From assembly GCA_947623455.1 (NCBI GenBank), contig OX392528.1:1502001-1566000 (forward strand): a stretch of 64,000 nucleotides of DNA. Reading direction: 5' to 3'. Shown in pieces: positions 36,701 to 48,982 of the stretch. The notes beneath the pieces were generated by a model. It saw only the letters and a program-made list of their open reading frames with translations, was not told where the DNA came from and searched no databases. The stretch is from Mimachlamys varia (taxonomy: Eukaryota > Mollusca > Bivalvia > Pectinida > Pectinidae). The translations under genes were made by a program, and so were the position numbers. The number at the start of each line of letters is the position of its first letter. Positions within the stretch are counted from its first letter, which is position 1.

Positions 36701-39700
36701 TACCGTAGGAGGTGTTCACTGGCCGTGTTGACGTCTGTATTACTTACCGTAGGAGATGTTCACTGGCCGTGTTGACGTCTGTGTTACTTACCGTAGGAGA
36801 TGTTCACTGGCCGTGTTGAAGTCTGTGTTACTTACTGTAGGAGATGTTCACTGGCCATATTGACGTATACTGTGTTACTTACCGTAGGAGAAGTTCACTG
36901 GCCGTGTTGACGTCTGTGTTACTTACCGTAGGAGATGTTCAGCGGTCGTGTTGACGTCTGTGTTACTTACCGTAGGAGATGTTCACTGGCCATGTTGACG
37001 TCTGTGTTACTTACCGTAGGAGATGTTCACTGGCCATGTTGTCGTCTGTGTTACTTACCGTAGGAGATGTTCACTGGCCATGTTGTCGTCTGTGTTACTT
37101 ACCGTAGGAGATGTTCACTGGCCATGTTGTCGTCTGTGTTACTTACCGTAGGAGATGTTCACTGGCCATGTTGACGTATACTGTGTTACTTACCGTAGGA
37201 GAAGTTCACTGGCCGTGTTGACGTCTGTGTTACTTACCGTAGGAGATGTTCAGCGGTCGTGTTGACGTCTGTGTTACTTACCGTAGGAGATGTTCACTGG
37301 CCATGTTGTCGTCTGTGTTACTTACCGTAGGAGATGTTCACTGGCCATGTTGATGTCTGTGTTACTTACCGTAGGAGATGTTCACTGGCCGTGTTGACGT
37401 CTGTGTTACTTACCGTAGGAGATGTTCACTGGCCGTGTTGACGTCTGTGTTACTTACCGTAGATGTTCACTGGCCATGTTGACGTCTGTGTTACTTACCG
37501 TAGGAGATGTTCACTGGCTGTGTTGACGTATACTGTGTTACTTACCGTAGGAGATGTTCACTGGCCGTGTTGACGTCTGTGTTACTTACTGTAGGAGGTG
37601 TTCACTGGCCGTGTTGACGTATACTGTGTTACTTACCGTAGGAGATGTTCACTGGCCATGTTGCCGTCTGTGTTACTTACCGTAGGAGGTGTTCACTGGC
37701 CGTGTTGACGTCTGTGTTACTTACCGTAGGAGATGTTCACTGGCCGTGTTGTCGTCTGTGTTACTTACCGTAGGAGATGTTCACTGGCCGTGTTGACGTA
37801 TACTGTGTTACTTACCGTAGGAGATGTTCACTGGCCGTGTTGTCGTCTGTGTTACTTACCGTAGGAGATGTTCAGTGGTCGTGTTGACGTCTGTGTTACT
37901 TACCGTAGGAGATGTTCACTGGCCGTGTTGACGTATACTGTGTTACTTACTGTAGGAGATGTTCACTGGCCGTGTTGACGTCTGTGTTACTTACCGTAGG
38001 AGATGTTCACTGGCCGTGTTGACGTCTGTGTTACTTACCGTAGGAGATGTTCACTGGCCGTGTTGTCGTCTGTGTTACTTACCGTAGGAGATGTTCAGTG
38101 GTCGTGTTGACGTCTGTGTTACTTACCATAGGAGATGTTCACATGCCATGTTGACGTATACTGTGTTACTTACCGTAGGAGATGTTCACTGGCCGTGTTG
38201 ACGTCTGTGTTACTTACCGTAGGAGATGTTCACTGGCCATGTTGACGTCTGTGTTACTTACCGTAGGAGATGTTCACTGGCCATGTTGACGTTTGTGTTA
38301 CTTACCGTAGGAGATGTTCACTGGTCGTGTTGATGTCTGTGTTACTTACCGTAGGAGATGTTCACTGGCCATGTTGACGTTTGTGTTACTTACCGTAGGA
38401 GATGTTCACTGGCCGTGTTGATGTCTGTGTTACTTACCGTAGGAGATGTTCACTGGCCGTGTTGACGTCTGTGTTACTTACCGTAGGAGATGTTCACTGG
38501 CCGTGTTGACGTCTGTGTTACTTACCGTAGGAGATGTTCACTGGCCATGTTGCCGTCTGTGTTACTTACCGTAGGAGATGTTCACTGGCCATGTTGACGT
38601 CTGTGTTACTTACCGTAGGAGATGTTCACTGGCTGTGTTGACGTCTGTGTTACTTACCCTAGGAGATGTTCACTGGCCGTGTTGACGTCTGTGTTACTTA
38701 CCGTAGGAGATGTTCACTGGCCATGTTGACGTATACTGTGTTACTTACCGTAGGAGATGTTCACTGGCCGTGTTGACTTCTGTGTTACTTACCGTAGGAG
38801 ATGTTCACTGGCCATGTTGACGTATACTGAGTTACTTACCGTAGGAGATGTTCACTGGCCGTGTTGACTTCTGTGTTACTTACCGTAGGAGATGTTCACT
38901 GGCCATGTTGACGTATACTGTGTTACTTACCGTAGGAGATGTTCACTGGCCGTGTTGACTTCTGTGTTACTTACCGTAGGAGATGTTCACTGGCCATGTT
39001 GACGAATACTGTGTTACTTACCGTAGGAGATGTTCACTGGCCGTGTTGACGTCTGTGTTACTTACCGTAGGAGATGTTCACTGGCCGTGTTGACGTCTGT
39101 GTTACTTACCGTAGATGTTCACTGGCCATGTTGACGTCTGTGTTACTTACCGTAGGAGATGTTCACTGGCCGTGTTGACGTATACTGTGTTACTTACCGT
39201 AAAAGATGTTCACTGGCCGTGTTGCCGTCTGTGTTACTTACCGTAGGAGATGTTCACTGGCCGTGTTGACGTCTGTGTTACTTACCGTAGGAGATGTTCA
39301 CTGGCCGTGTTGACGTCTGTGTTACTTACCGTAGGAGATGTTCACTGGCCATGTTGCCGTCTGTGTTACTTACCGTAGGAGATGTTCACTGGCCGTGTTG
39401 ACGTCTGTGTTACTTACCGTAGGAGGTGTTCACTGGCCGTGTTGACGTCTGTGTTACTTACCGTAGGAGATGTTCACTGGCCGTGTTGACGTCTGTGTTA
39501 CTTACCGTAGGAGGTGTTCACTGGCCGTGTTGACGTATACTGTGTTACTTACCGTAGGAGATGTTCACTGGCCATGTTGACGTCTGTGTTACTTACCGTA
39601 GGAGATGTTCACTGGCCGTGTTGACGTCTATGTTACTTACCGTAGGAGATGTTCACTGGCCGTGTTGACGTATACTGTGTTACTTACCGTAGGAGATGTT

Positions 39701-42700
39701 CACTGGCCGTGTTGACGTCTGTGTTACTTACTGTAGGAGGTGTTCACTGGCCGTGTTGACGTATACTGTGTTACTTACTGAAGGAGATGTTCACTGGCCG
39801 TGTTGATGTCTGTGTTACTTACCGTAGGAGATGTTCACTGGCCGTGTTGACGTCTGTGTTACTTACCGTAGGAGATGTTCACTGGCCGTGTTGACGTCTG
39901 TGTTACTTACCGTAGGAGATGTTCACTGGCCGTGTTGACGTCTGTGTTACTTACTGAGGAGATGTTCACTGGCCGTGTTGACGTATACTGTGTTACTTAC
40001 TGTAGGAGATGTTCACTGGACGTGTTGACGTATACTGTGTTTCTTACTGTAGGAGATGTTCACTGGACGTGTTGACGTCTGTGTTACTTACTGAGGAGAT
40101 GTTCACTGGCCGTGTTGACGTATACTGTGTTACTTACTGAAGGAGATGTTCACTGGCCGTGTTGACGTATACTGTGTTACTTACTGAAGGAGATGTTCAC
40201 TGGCCGTGTTGATGTCTGTGTTACTTACCGTAGGAGATGTTCACTGGCCGTGTTGACGTATACTGTGTTACTTACCGTAGGAGGTGTTCACTGGCCGTGT
40301 TGACGTCTGTGTTACTTACCGTAGGAGATGTTCACTGGCCGTGTTGACGTCTGTGTTACTTACCGTAGGAGATGTTCACTGGCCGTGTTGAAGTCTGTGT
40401 TACTTACTGTAGGAGATGTTCACTGGCCATATTGACGTATACTGTGTTACTTACCGTAGGAGAAGTTCACTGGCCGTGTTGACGTCTGTGTTACTTACCG
40501 TAGGAGATGTTCAGCGGTCGTGTTGACGTCTGTGTTACTTACCGTAGGAGATGTTCACTGGCCATGTTGACGTCTGTGTTACTTACCGTAGGAGATGTTC
40601 ACTGGCCATGTTGTCGTCTGTGTTACTTACCGTAGGAGATGTTCACTGGCCATGTTGTCGTCTGTGTTACTTACCGTAGGAGATGTTCACTGGCCATGTT
40701 GTCGTCTGTGTTACTTACCGTAGGAGATGTTCACTGGCCATGTTGACGTATACTGTGTTACTTACCGTAGGAGAAGTTCACTGGCCGTGTTGACGTCTGT
40801 GTTACTTACCGTAGGAGATGTTCAGCGGTCGTGTTGACGTCTGTGTTACTTACCGTAGGAGATGTTCACTGGCCATGTTGTCGTCTGTGTTACTTACCGT
40901 AGGAGATGTTCACTGGCCATGTTGATGTCTGTGTTACTTACCGTAGGAGATGTTCACTGGCCGTGTTGACGTCTGTGTTACTTACCGTAGGAGATGTTCA
41001 CTGGCCGTGTTGACGTCTGTGTTACTTACCGTAGATGTTCACTGGCCATGTTGACGTCTGTGTTACTTACCGTAGGAGATGTTCACTGGCTGTGTTGACG
41101 TATACTGTGTTACTTACCGTAGGAGATGTTCACTGGCCGTGTTGACGTCTGTGTTACTTACTGTAGGAGGTGTTCACTGGCCGTGTTGACGTATACTGTG
41201 TTACTTACCGTAGGAGATGTTCACTGGCCATGTTGCCGTCTGTGTTACTTACCGTAGGAGGTGTTCACTGGCCGTGTTGACGTCTGTGTTACTTACCGTA
41301 GGAGATGTTCACTGGCCGTGTTGTCGTCTGTGTTACTTACCGTAGGAGATGTTCACTGGCCGTGTTGACGTATACTGTGTTACTTACCGTAGGAGATGTT
41401 CACTGGCCGTGTTGTCGTCTGTGTTACTTACCGTAGGAGATGTTCAGTGGTCGTGTTGACGTCTGTGTTACTTACCGTAGGAGATGTTCACTGGCCGTGT
41501 TGACGTATACTGTGTTACTTACTGTAGGAGATGTTCACTGGCCGTGTTGACGTCTGTGTTACTTACCGTAGGAGATGTTCACTGGCCGTGTTGACGTCTG
41601 TGTTACTTACCGTAGGAGATGTTCACTGGCCGTGTTGTCGTCTGTGTTACTTACCGTAGGAGATGTTCAGTGGTCGTGTTGACGTCTGTGTTACTTACCA
41701 TAGGAGATGTTCACTGGCCATGTTGACGTATACTGTGTTACTTACCGTAGGAGATGTTCACTGGCCGTGTTGACGTCTGTGTTACTTACCGTAGGAGATG
41801 TTCACTGGCCATGTTGACGTTTGTGTTACTTACCGTAGGAGATGTTCACTGGTCGTGTTGATGTCTGTGTTACTTACCGTAGGAGATGTTCACTGGCCAT
41901 GTTGACGTTTGTGTTACTTACCGTAGGAGATGTTCACTGGCCGTGTTGATGTCTGTGTTACTTACCGTAGGAGATGTTCACTGGCCGTGTTGACGTCTGT
42001 GTTACTTACCGTAGGAGATGTTCACTGGCCGTGTTGACGTCTGTGTTACTTACCGTAGGAGATGTTCACTGGCCATGTTGCCGTCTGTGTTACTTACCGT
42101 AGGAGATGTTCACTGGCCATGTTGACGTCTGTGTTACTTACCGTAGGAGATGTTCACTGGCCGTGTTGACGTCTGTGTTACTTACCCTAGGAGATGTTCA
42201 CTGGCCGTATTGACGTCTGTGTTACTTACCGTAGGAGATGTTCACTGGCCGTGTTGACTTCTGTGTTACTTACCGTAGGAGATGTTCACTGGCCGTGTTG
42301 ACGTCTGTGTTACTTACCGTAGGAGATGTTCACTGGCCATGTTGACGTATACTGTGTTACTTACCGTAGGAGATGTTCACTGGCCGTGTTGACTTCTGTG
42401 TTACTTACCGTAGGAGATGTTCACTGGCCATGTTGACGTATACTGTGTTACTTACCGTAGGAGATGTTCACTGGCCGTGTTGACTTCTGTGTTACTTACC
42501 GTAGGAGATGTTCACTGGCCATGTTGACGTATACTGTGTTACTTACCGTAGGAGATGTTCACTGGCCGTGTTGACTTCTGTGTTACTTACCGTAGGAGAT
42601 GTTCACTGGCCATGTTGACGTATACTGTGTTACTTACCGTAGGAGATGTTCACTGGCCGTGTTGACGTCTGTGCTACTTACCGTAGGAGATGTTCACTGG

Positions 42701-45700
42701 CCGTGTTGACGTCTGTGTTACTTACCGTAGATGTTCACTGGCCATGTTGACGTCTGTGTTACTTACCGTAGGAGATGTTCACTGGCCGTGTTGACGTCTG
42801 TGTTACTTACCTTAGGAGATGTTCACTGGCCGTGTTGTCGTCTGTGTTACTTACCGTAGGAGATGTTCACTGGCCGTGTTGTCGTCTGTGTTACTTACCG
42901 TAGGAGATGTTCACTGGCCGTGTTGTCGTCTGTGTTACTTACCGTAGGAGATGTTCACTGGCCATGTTGTCGTCTGTGTTACTTACCGTAGGAGATGTTC
43001 ACTGGCCGTGTTGATGTCTGTGTTACTTATCGTAGGAGATGTTCACTGGCCGTGTTGACGTCTGTGTTACTTACCGTAGGAGATGTTCACTGGCCGTGTT
43101 GACGTCTGTGTTACTTACCGTAGGAGATGTTCACTGGCCGTGTTGCCGTCTGTGTTACTTACCGTAGGAGATGTTCACTGGCCGTGTTGACGTCTGTGTT
43201 ACTTACCGTAGGAGATGTTCACTGGCCGTGTTGACGTCTGTGTTACTTACCGTAGATGTTCACTGGCCATGTTGACGTCTGTGTTACTTACCGTAGGAGA
43301 TGTTCACTGGCCGTGTTGACGTATACTGTGTTACTTACCGTAGGAGATGTTCACTGGCCGTGTTGACGTATACTGTGTTACTTACTGAAGGAGATGTTCA
43401 CTGGCCGTGTTGATGTCTGTGTTACTTACCGTAGGAGATGTTCACTGGCCGTGTTGACGTCTGTGTTACTTACCGTAGGAGATGTTCACTGGCCGTGTTG
43501 ACGTCTGTGTTACTTACCGTAGGAGATGTTCACTGGCCGTGTTGACGTATACTGTGTTACTTACCGTAGGAGATGTTCACTGGCCATGTTGACGAATACT
43601 GTGTTACTTACCGTAGGAGATGTTCACTGGCCGTGTTGACGTCTGTGTTACTTACCGTAGGAGATGTTCACTGGCCGTGTTGACGTCTGTGTTACTTACC
43701 GTAGATGTTCACTGGCCATGTTGACGTCTGTGTTACTTACCGTAGGAGATGTTCACTGGCCGTGTTGACGTATACTGTGTTACTTACCGTAGGAGATGTT
43801 CACTGGCCGTGTTGACGTATACTGTGTTACTTACTGAAGGAGATGTTCACTGGCCGTGTTGATGTCTGTGTTACTTACCGTAGGAGATGTTCACTGGCCG
43901 TGTTGACGTCTGTGTTACTTACCGTAGGAGATGTTCACTGGCCGTGTTGACGTCTGTGTTACTTACCGTAGGAGATGTTCACTGGCCGTGTTGACGTCTG
44001 TGTTACTTACTGAGGAGATGTTCACTGGCCGTGTTGACGTATACTGTGTTACTTACTGTAGGAGATGTTCACTGGACGTGTTGACGTATACTGTGTTTCT
44101 TACTGTAGGAGATGTTCACTGGACGTGTTGACGTCTGTGTTACTTACTGAGGAGATGTTCACTGGCCGTGTTGACGTATACTGTGTTACTTACTGAAGGA
44201 GATGTTCACTGGCCGTGTTGACGTATACTGTGTTACTTACTGAAGGAGATGTTCACTGGCCGTGTTGATGTCTGTGTTACTTACCGTAGGAGATGTTCAC
44301 TGGCCGTGTTGACGTATACTGTGTTACTTACCGTAGGAGGTGTTCACTGGCCGTGTTGACGTCTGTGTTACTTACCGTAGGAGATGTTCACTGGCCGTGT
44401 TGACGTCTGTGTTACTTACCGTAGGAGATGTTCACTGGCCGTGTTGAAGTCTGTGTTACTTACTGTAGGAGATGTTCACTGGCCATATTGACGTATACTG
44501 TGTTACTTACCGTAGGAGAAGTTCACTGGCCGTGTTGACGTCTGTGTTACTTACCGTAGGAGATGTTCAGCGGTCGTGTTGACGTCTGTGTTACTTACCG
44601 TAGGAGATGTTCACTGGCCATGTTGACGTCTGTGTTACTTACCGTAGGAGATGTTCACTGGCCATGTTGTCGTCTGTGTTACTTACCGTAGGAGATGTTC
44701 ACTGGCCATGTTGTCGTCTGTGTTACTTACCGTAGGAGATGTTCACTGGCCATGTTGTCGTCTGTGTTACTTACCGTAGGAGATGTTCACTGGCCATGTT
44801 GACGTATACTGTGTTACTTACCGTAGGAGAAGTTCACTGGCCGTGTTGACGTCTGTGTTACTTACCGTAGGAGATGTTCAGCGGTCGTGTTGACGTCTGT
44901 GTTACTTACCGTAGGAGATGTTCACTGGCCATGTTGTCGTCTGTGTTACTTACCGTAGGAGATGTTCACTGGCCATGTTGATGTCTGTGTTACTTACCGT
45001 AGGAGATGTTCACTGGCCGTGTTGACGTCTGTGTTACTTACCGTAGGAGATGTTCACTGGCCGTGTTGACGTCTGTGTTACTTACCGTAGATGTTCACTG
45101 GCCATGTTGACGTCTGTGTTACTTACCGTAGGAGATGTTCACTGGCTGTGTTGACGTATACTGTGTTACTTACCGTAGGAGATGTTCACTGGCCGTGTTG
45201 ACGTCTGTGTTACTTACTGTAGGAGGTGTTCACTGGCCGTGTTGACGTATACTGTGTTACTTACCGTAGGAGATGTTCACTGGCCATGTTGCCGTCTGTG
45301 TTACTTACCGTAGGAGGTGTTCACTGGCCGTGTTGACGTCTGTGTTACTTACCGTAGGAGATGTTCACTGGCCGTGTTGTCGTCTGTGTTACTTACCGTA
45401 GGAGATGTTCACTGGCCGTGTTGACGTATACTGTGTTACTTACCGTAGGAGATGTTCACTGGCCGTGTTGTCGTCTGTGTTACTTACCGTAGGAGATGTT
45501 CAGTGGTCGTGTTGACGTCTGTGTTACTTACCGTAGGAGATGTTCACTGGCCGTGTTGACGTATACTGTGTTACTTACTGTAGGAGATGTTCACTGGCCG
45601 TGTTGACGTCTGTGTTACTTACCGTAGGAGATGTTCACTGGCCGTGTTGACGTCTGTGTTACTTACCGTAGGAGATGTTCACTGGCCGTGTTGTCGTCTG

Positions 45701-48051
45701 TGTTACTTACCGTAGGAGATGTTCAGTGGTCGTGTTGACGTCTGTGTTACTTACCATAGGAGATGTTCACTGGCCATGTTGACGTATACTGTGTTACTTA
45801 CCGTAGGAGATGTTCACTGGCCGTGTTGACGTCTGTGTTACTTACCGTAGGAGATGTTCACTGGCCATGTTGACGTTTGTGTTACTTACCGTAGGAGATG
45901 TTCACTGGTCGTGTTGATGTCTGTGTTACTTACCGTAGGAGATGTTCACTGGCCATGTTGACGTTTGTGTTACTTACCGTAGGAGATGTTCACTGGCCGT
46001 GTTGATGTCTGTGTTACTTACCGTAGGAGATGTTCACTGGCCGTGTTGACGTCTGTGTTACTTACCGTAGGAGATGTTCACTGGCCGTGTTGACGTCTGT
46101 GTTACTTACCGTAGGAGATGTTCACTGGCCATGTTGCCGTCTGTGTTACTTACCGTAGGAGATGTTCACTGGCCATGTTGACGTCTGTGTTACTTACCGT
46201 AGGAGATGTTCACTGGCCGTGTTGACGTCTGTGTTACTTACCCTAGGAGATGTTCACTGGCCGTGTTGACGTCTGTGTTACTTACCGTAGGAGATGTTCA
46301 CTGGCCGTGTTGACTTCTGTGTTACTTACCGTAGGAGATGTTCACTGGCCGTGTTGACGTCTGTGTTACTTACCGTAGGAGATGTTCACTGGCCATGTTG
46401 ACGTATACTGTGTTACTTACCGTAGGAGATGTTCACTGGCCGTGTTGACTTCTGTGTTACTTACCGTAGGAGATGTTCACTGGCCATGTTGACGTATACT
46501 GTGTTACTTACCGTAGGAGATGTTCACTGGCCGTGTTGACTTCTGTGTTACTTACCGTAGGAGATGTTCACTGGCCATGTTGACGTATACTGTGTTACTT
46601 ACCGTAGGAGATGTTCACTGGCCGTGTTGACTTCTGTGTTACTTACCGTAGGAGATGTTCACTGGCCATGTTGACGTATACTGTGTTACTTACCGTAGGA
46701 GATGTTCACTGGCCGTGTTGACGTCTGTGCTACTTACCGTAGGAGATGTTCACTGGCCGTGTTGACGTCTGTGTTACTTACCGTAGATGTTCACTGGCCA
46801 TGTTGACGTCTGTGTTACTTACCGTAGGAGATGTTCACTGGCCGTGTTGACGTCTGTGTTACTTACCTTAGGAGATGTTCACTGGCCGTGTTGTCGTCTG
46901 TGTTACTTACCGTAGGAGATGTTCACTGGCCGTGTTGTCGTCTGTGTTACTTACCGTAGGAGATGTTCACTGGCCGTGTTGTCGTCTGTGTTACTTACCG
47001 TAGGAGATGTTCACTGGCCATGTTGTCGTCTGTGTTACTTACCGTAGGAGATGTTCACTGGCCGTGTTGATGTCTGTGTTACTTATCGTAGGAGATGTTC
47101 ACTGGCCGTGTTGACGTCTGTGTTACTTACCGTAGGAGATGTTCACTGGCCGTGTTGACGTCTGTGTTACTTACCGTAGGAGATGTTCACTGGCCGTGTT
47201 GCCGTCTGTGTTACTTACCGTAGGAGATGTTCACTGGCCGTGTTGACGTCTGTGTTACTTACCGTAGGAGATGTTCACTGGCCGTGTTGACGTCTGTGTT
47301 ACTTACCGTAGGAGATGTTCACTGGCCATGTTGCCGTCTGTGTTACTTACCGTAGGAGATGTTCACTGGCCGTGTTGACGTCTGTGTTACTTACCGTAGG
47401 AGGTGTTCACTGGCCGTGTTGACGTCTGTGTTACTTACCGTAGGAGATGTTCACTGGCCGTGTTGACGTCTGTGTTACTTACCGTAGGAGGTGTTCACTG
47501 GCCGTGTTGACGTATACTGTGTTACTTACCGTAGGAGATGTTCACTGGCCATGTTGACGTCTGTGTTACTTACCGTAGGAGATGTTCACTGGCCGTGTTG
47601 ACGTCTATGTTACTTACCGTAGGAGATGTTCACTGGCCGTGTTGACGTATACTGTGTTACTTACCGTAGGAGATGTTCACTGGCCGTGTTGACGTCTGTG
47701 TTACTTACCGTAGGAGATGTTCACTGGCCGTGTTGACGTCTATGTTACTTACCGTAGGAGATGTTCACTGGCCGTGTTGACGTATACTGTGTTACTTACC
47801 GTAGGAGATGTTCACTGGCCGTGTTGACGTCTGTGTTACTTACCGTAGGAGATGTTCACTTGCCATGTTGACACCTGTGTTACTTACCGTAGGAGATGTT
47901 CACTGGCCGTGTTGACGTCTGTGTTACTTACCGTAGGAGATGTTCACTGGCCATGTTGACGTCTGTGTTACTTACCGTAGGAGGTGTTCACTGGCCGTGT
48001 TGACGTCCGTGTTACTTACCGTAGGAGATGTTCACTGGCCGTGTTGACGTC
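33739..48051 (-). repeat. Array A6: 44/47-bp exon-end/splice-donor minisatellite, about 320 copies
   Basis: On the - strand each unit is GACGTCAACACGGCCAGTGA then ACATCTCCTACG, then GTAAGTAACACA. The first 32 nt equal the last 32 nt of SRBD1 exon 3 (48020-48051) and the last 12 nt equal the start of its intron, including GTAAGT. A 47-bp form has ACAGTATAC in place of ACAGAC. The array starts at the exon itself and runs 14.3 kb. Units become diverged at the far (33.74 kb) end. About 95% of the 15-kb intron is this array. Confidence 0.96.
36300..47850. repeat. Higher-order duplications in A6, periods about 3572 and 4056 bp
   Basis: Rare variants recur in register. CCATATTGACG occurs near 36856, 40427 and 44484; GTGCTACTTACC near 42672 and 46728; ACTTATCGTAGG near 43027 and 47083. 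The 39.8-43.8 kb block is nearly identical to 43.8-47.8 kb, with differences such as CCGTATTGACG near 42209 against CCGTGTTGACG in the other copy. Smaller duplications of 400 and 671 bp lie at 34010-35600. Confidence 0.88.
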
Positions 48052-48126
48052 CACCCCTACAAAGCTCACACACTCCTCCACCACAGAGTCCAGGGAAGTT
48101 TGCATCTGCTTCTCAGGCATGTCGTG
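48020..48126 (-). CDS. SRBD1: SRBD1 coding exon 3 of window ([12 protein letters not shown])
   Basis: Acceptor ATTTTAG and donor CTACG|GTAAGT bound 35 codons plus two bases. It reads [20 protein letters not shown] and then [15 protein letters not shown], with the Arg codon completed by the next exon (CG|G). D.VVE.CV..VGVD.NTAS..LL is conserved from bacterial Tex to human SRBD1. The last 32 nt (48020-48051, coding [11 protein letters not shown]) plus the first 12 nt of the intron make the 44-bp unit of array A6. Reading through the donor meets TAA at once (CGG TAA), so a longer exon would truncate the protein. Confidence 0.93.
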
Positions 48127-48982
48127 CTAAAATGTTAATGACCAGGCATTTCTCTTTAGTATTTTCTTAATGCTCGTCTTAATTTCTGTCAATTTCTATT
48201 CATAATAACATTGACCTCATTTTTAACTGCAGAAAGTTGAAATGCAAACTCGTACAAGAGGTGATGTTTATGATTTCTGTGAAGTTTTGTGACTTAATTG
48301 TTCATTAGTGTTGAATTGCAGCCTGTAGTGGTGAAGTTCAAATTTCTGTTGATTCCTATTTAAAGCTATGTGACCTGGTTTTCGATAGCATAAGGTTGAA
48401 ACGCGAGCTTGTACAAAGGATGATGTTTGTGAACAATTGTTTGAACTTCAGTGATATTCAGCCGAGAAATGGAGCCTATAGAGCAGTGATTTCTGACAAT
48501 TTCTATTCATAGTAACGATGACTTAGTCATGAATGCAGAAGGTGGAAACATGAAGGGATGATGTTTGTGAATATTTGGTTGGGTGAAGTACAGTTGAGAA
48601 ATGTAGCCTGTAGCATGGTGCGACCTCATACAAGAGATGATGTTTGTGAACACTTGTGTGAAGTTTCATGCCAATCCATTGAGATACGTACGAACGTACA
48701 TACTGTGGGTACCCCTAAAAAATATATATGTTTTTGTATTCATTTCTACTGGATATTGGTTGGGATGTAACTTTCAAAGTTGACAAATTAGTAACATCCC
48801 CAAAAATTAGATATTCTCATATCTTCAGTTCGCAATATTTTAATCCATGTAAATTTATTTAAAAACTAATTTTGAAAATCTAAACACCCCAAAAAAATCT
48901 GGCTATGCAGTATCTACTTTATTTTTGGGTAGGGTTCATTTGACTATAAATAGCTCTATCATACAACAATATACAACAACAA
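48127..48982. repeat. Degenerate interspersed repeat in SRBD1 intron 2
   Basis: About 48170-48690 holds three to four diverged copies of a segment. Each contains TTCTG.CAATTTCTATTCATA, then GCAGAA.GTTGAAA or similar, and later GATGATGTTTGTGAA, spaced 80-165 bp. It ends with TTCATGCCAATCCATTGAGA. Such degenerate tandem segments are, from memory, common in mollusc genomes. No open frame supports a protein. The rest is AT-rich intron next to A7. Confidence 0.5.

Noticed and set aside
48558..48770. A 70-codon + strand frame in SRBD1 intron 2
   Set aside because: It lies in the degenerate interspersed repeat, and its near-copies next to it are not open.
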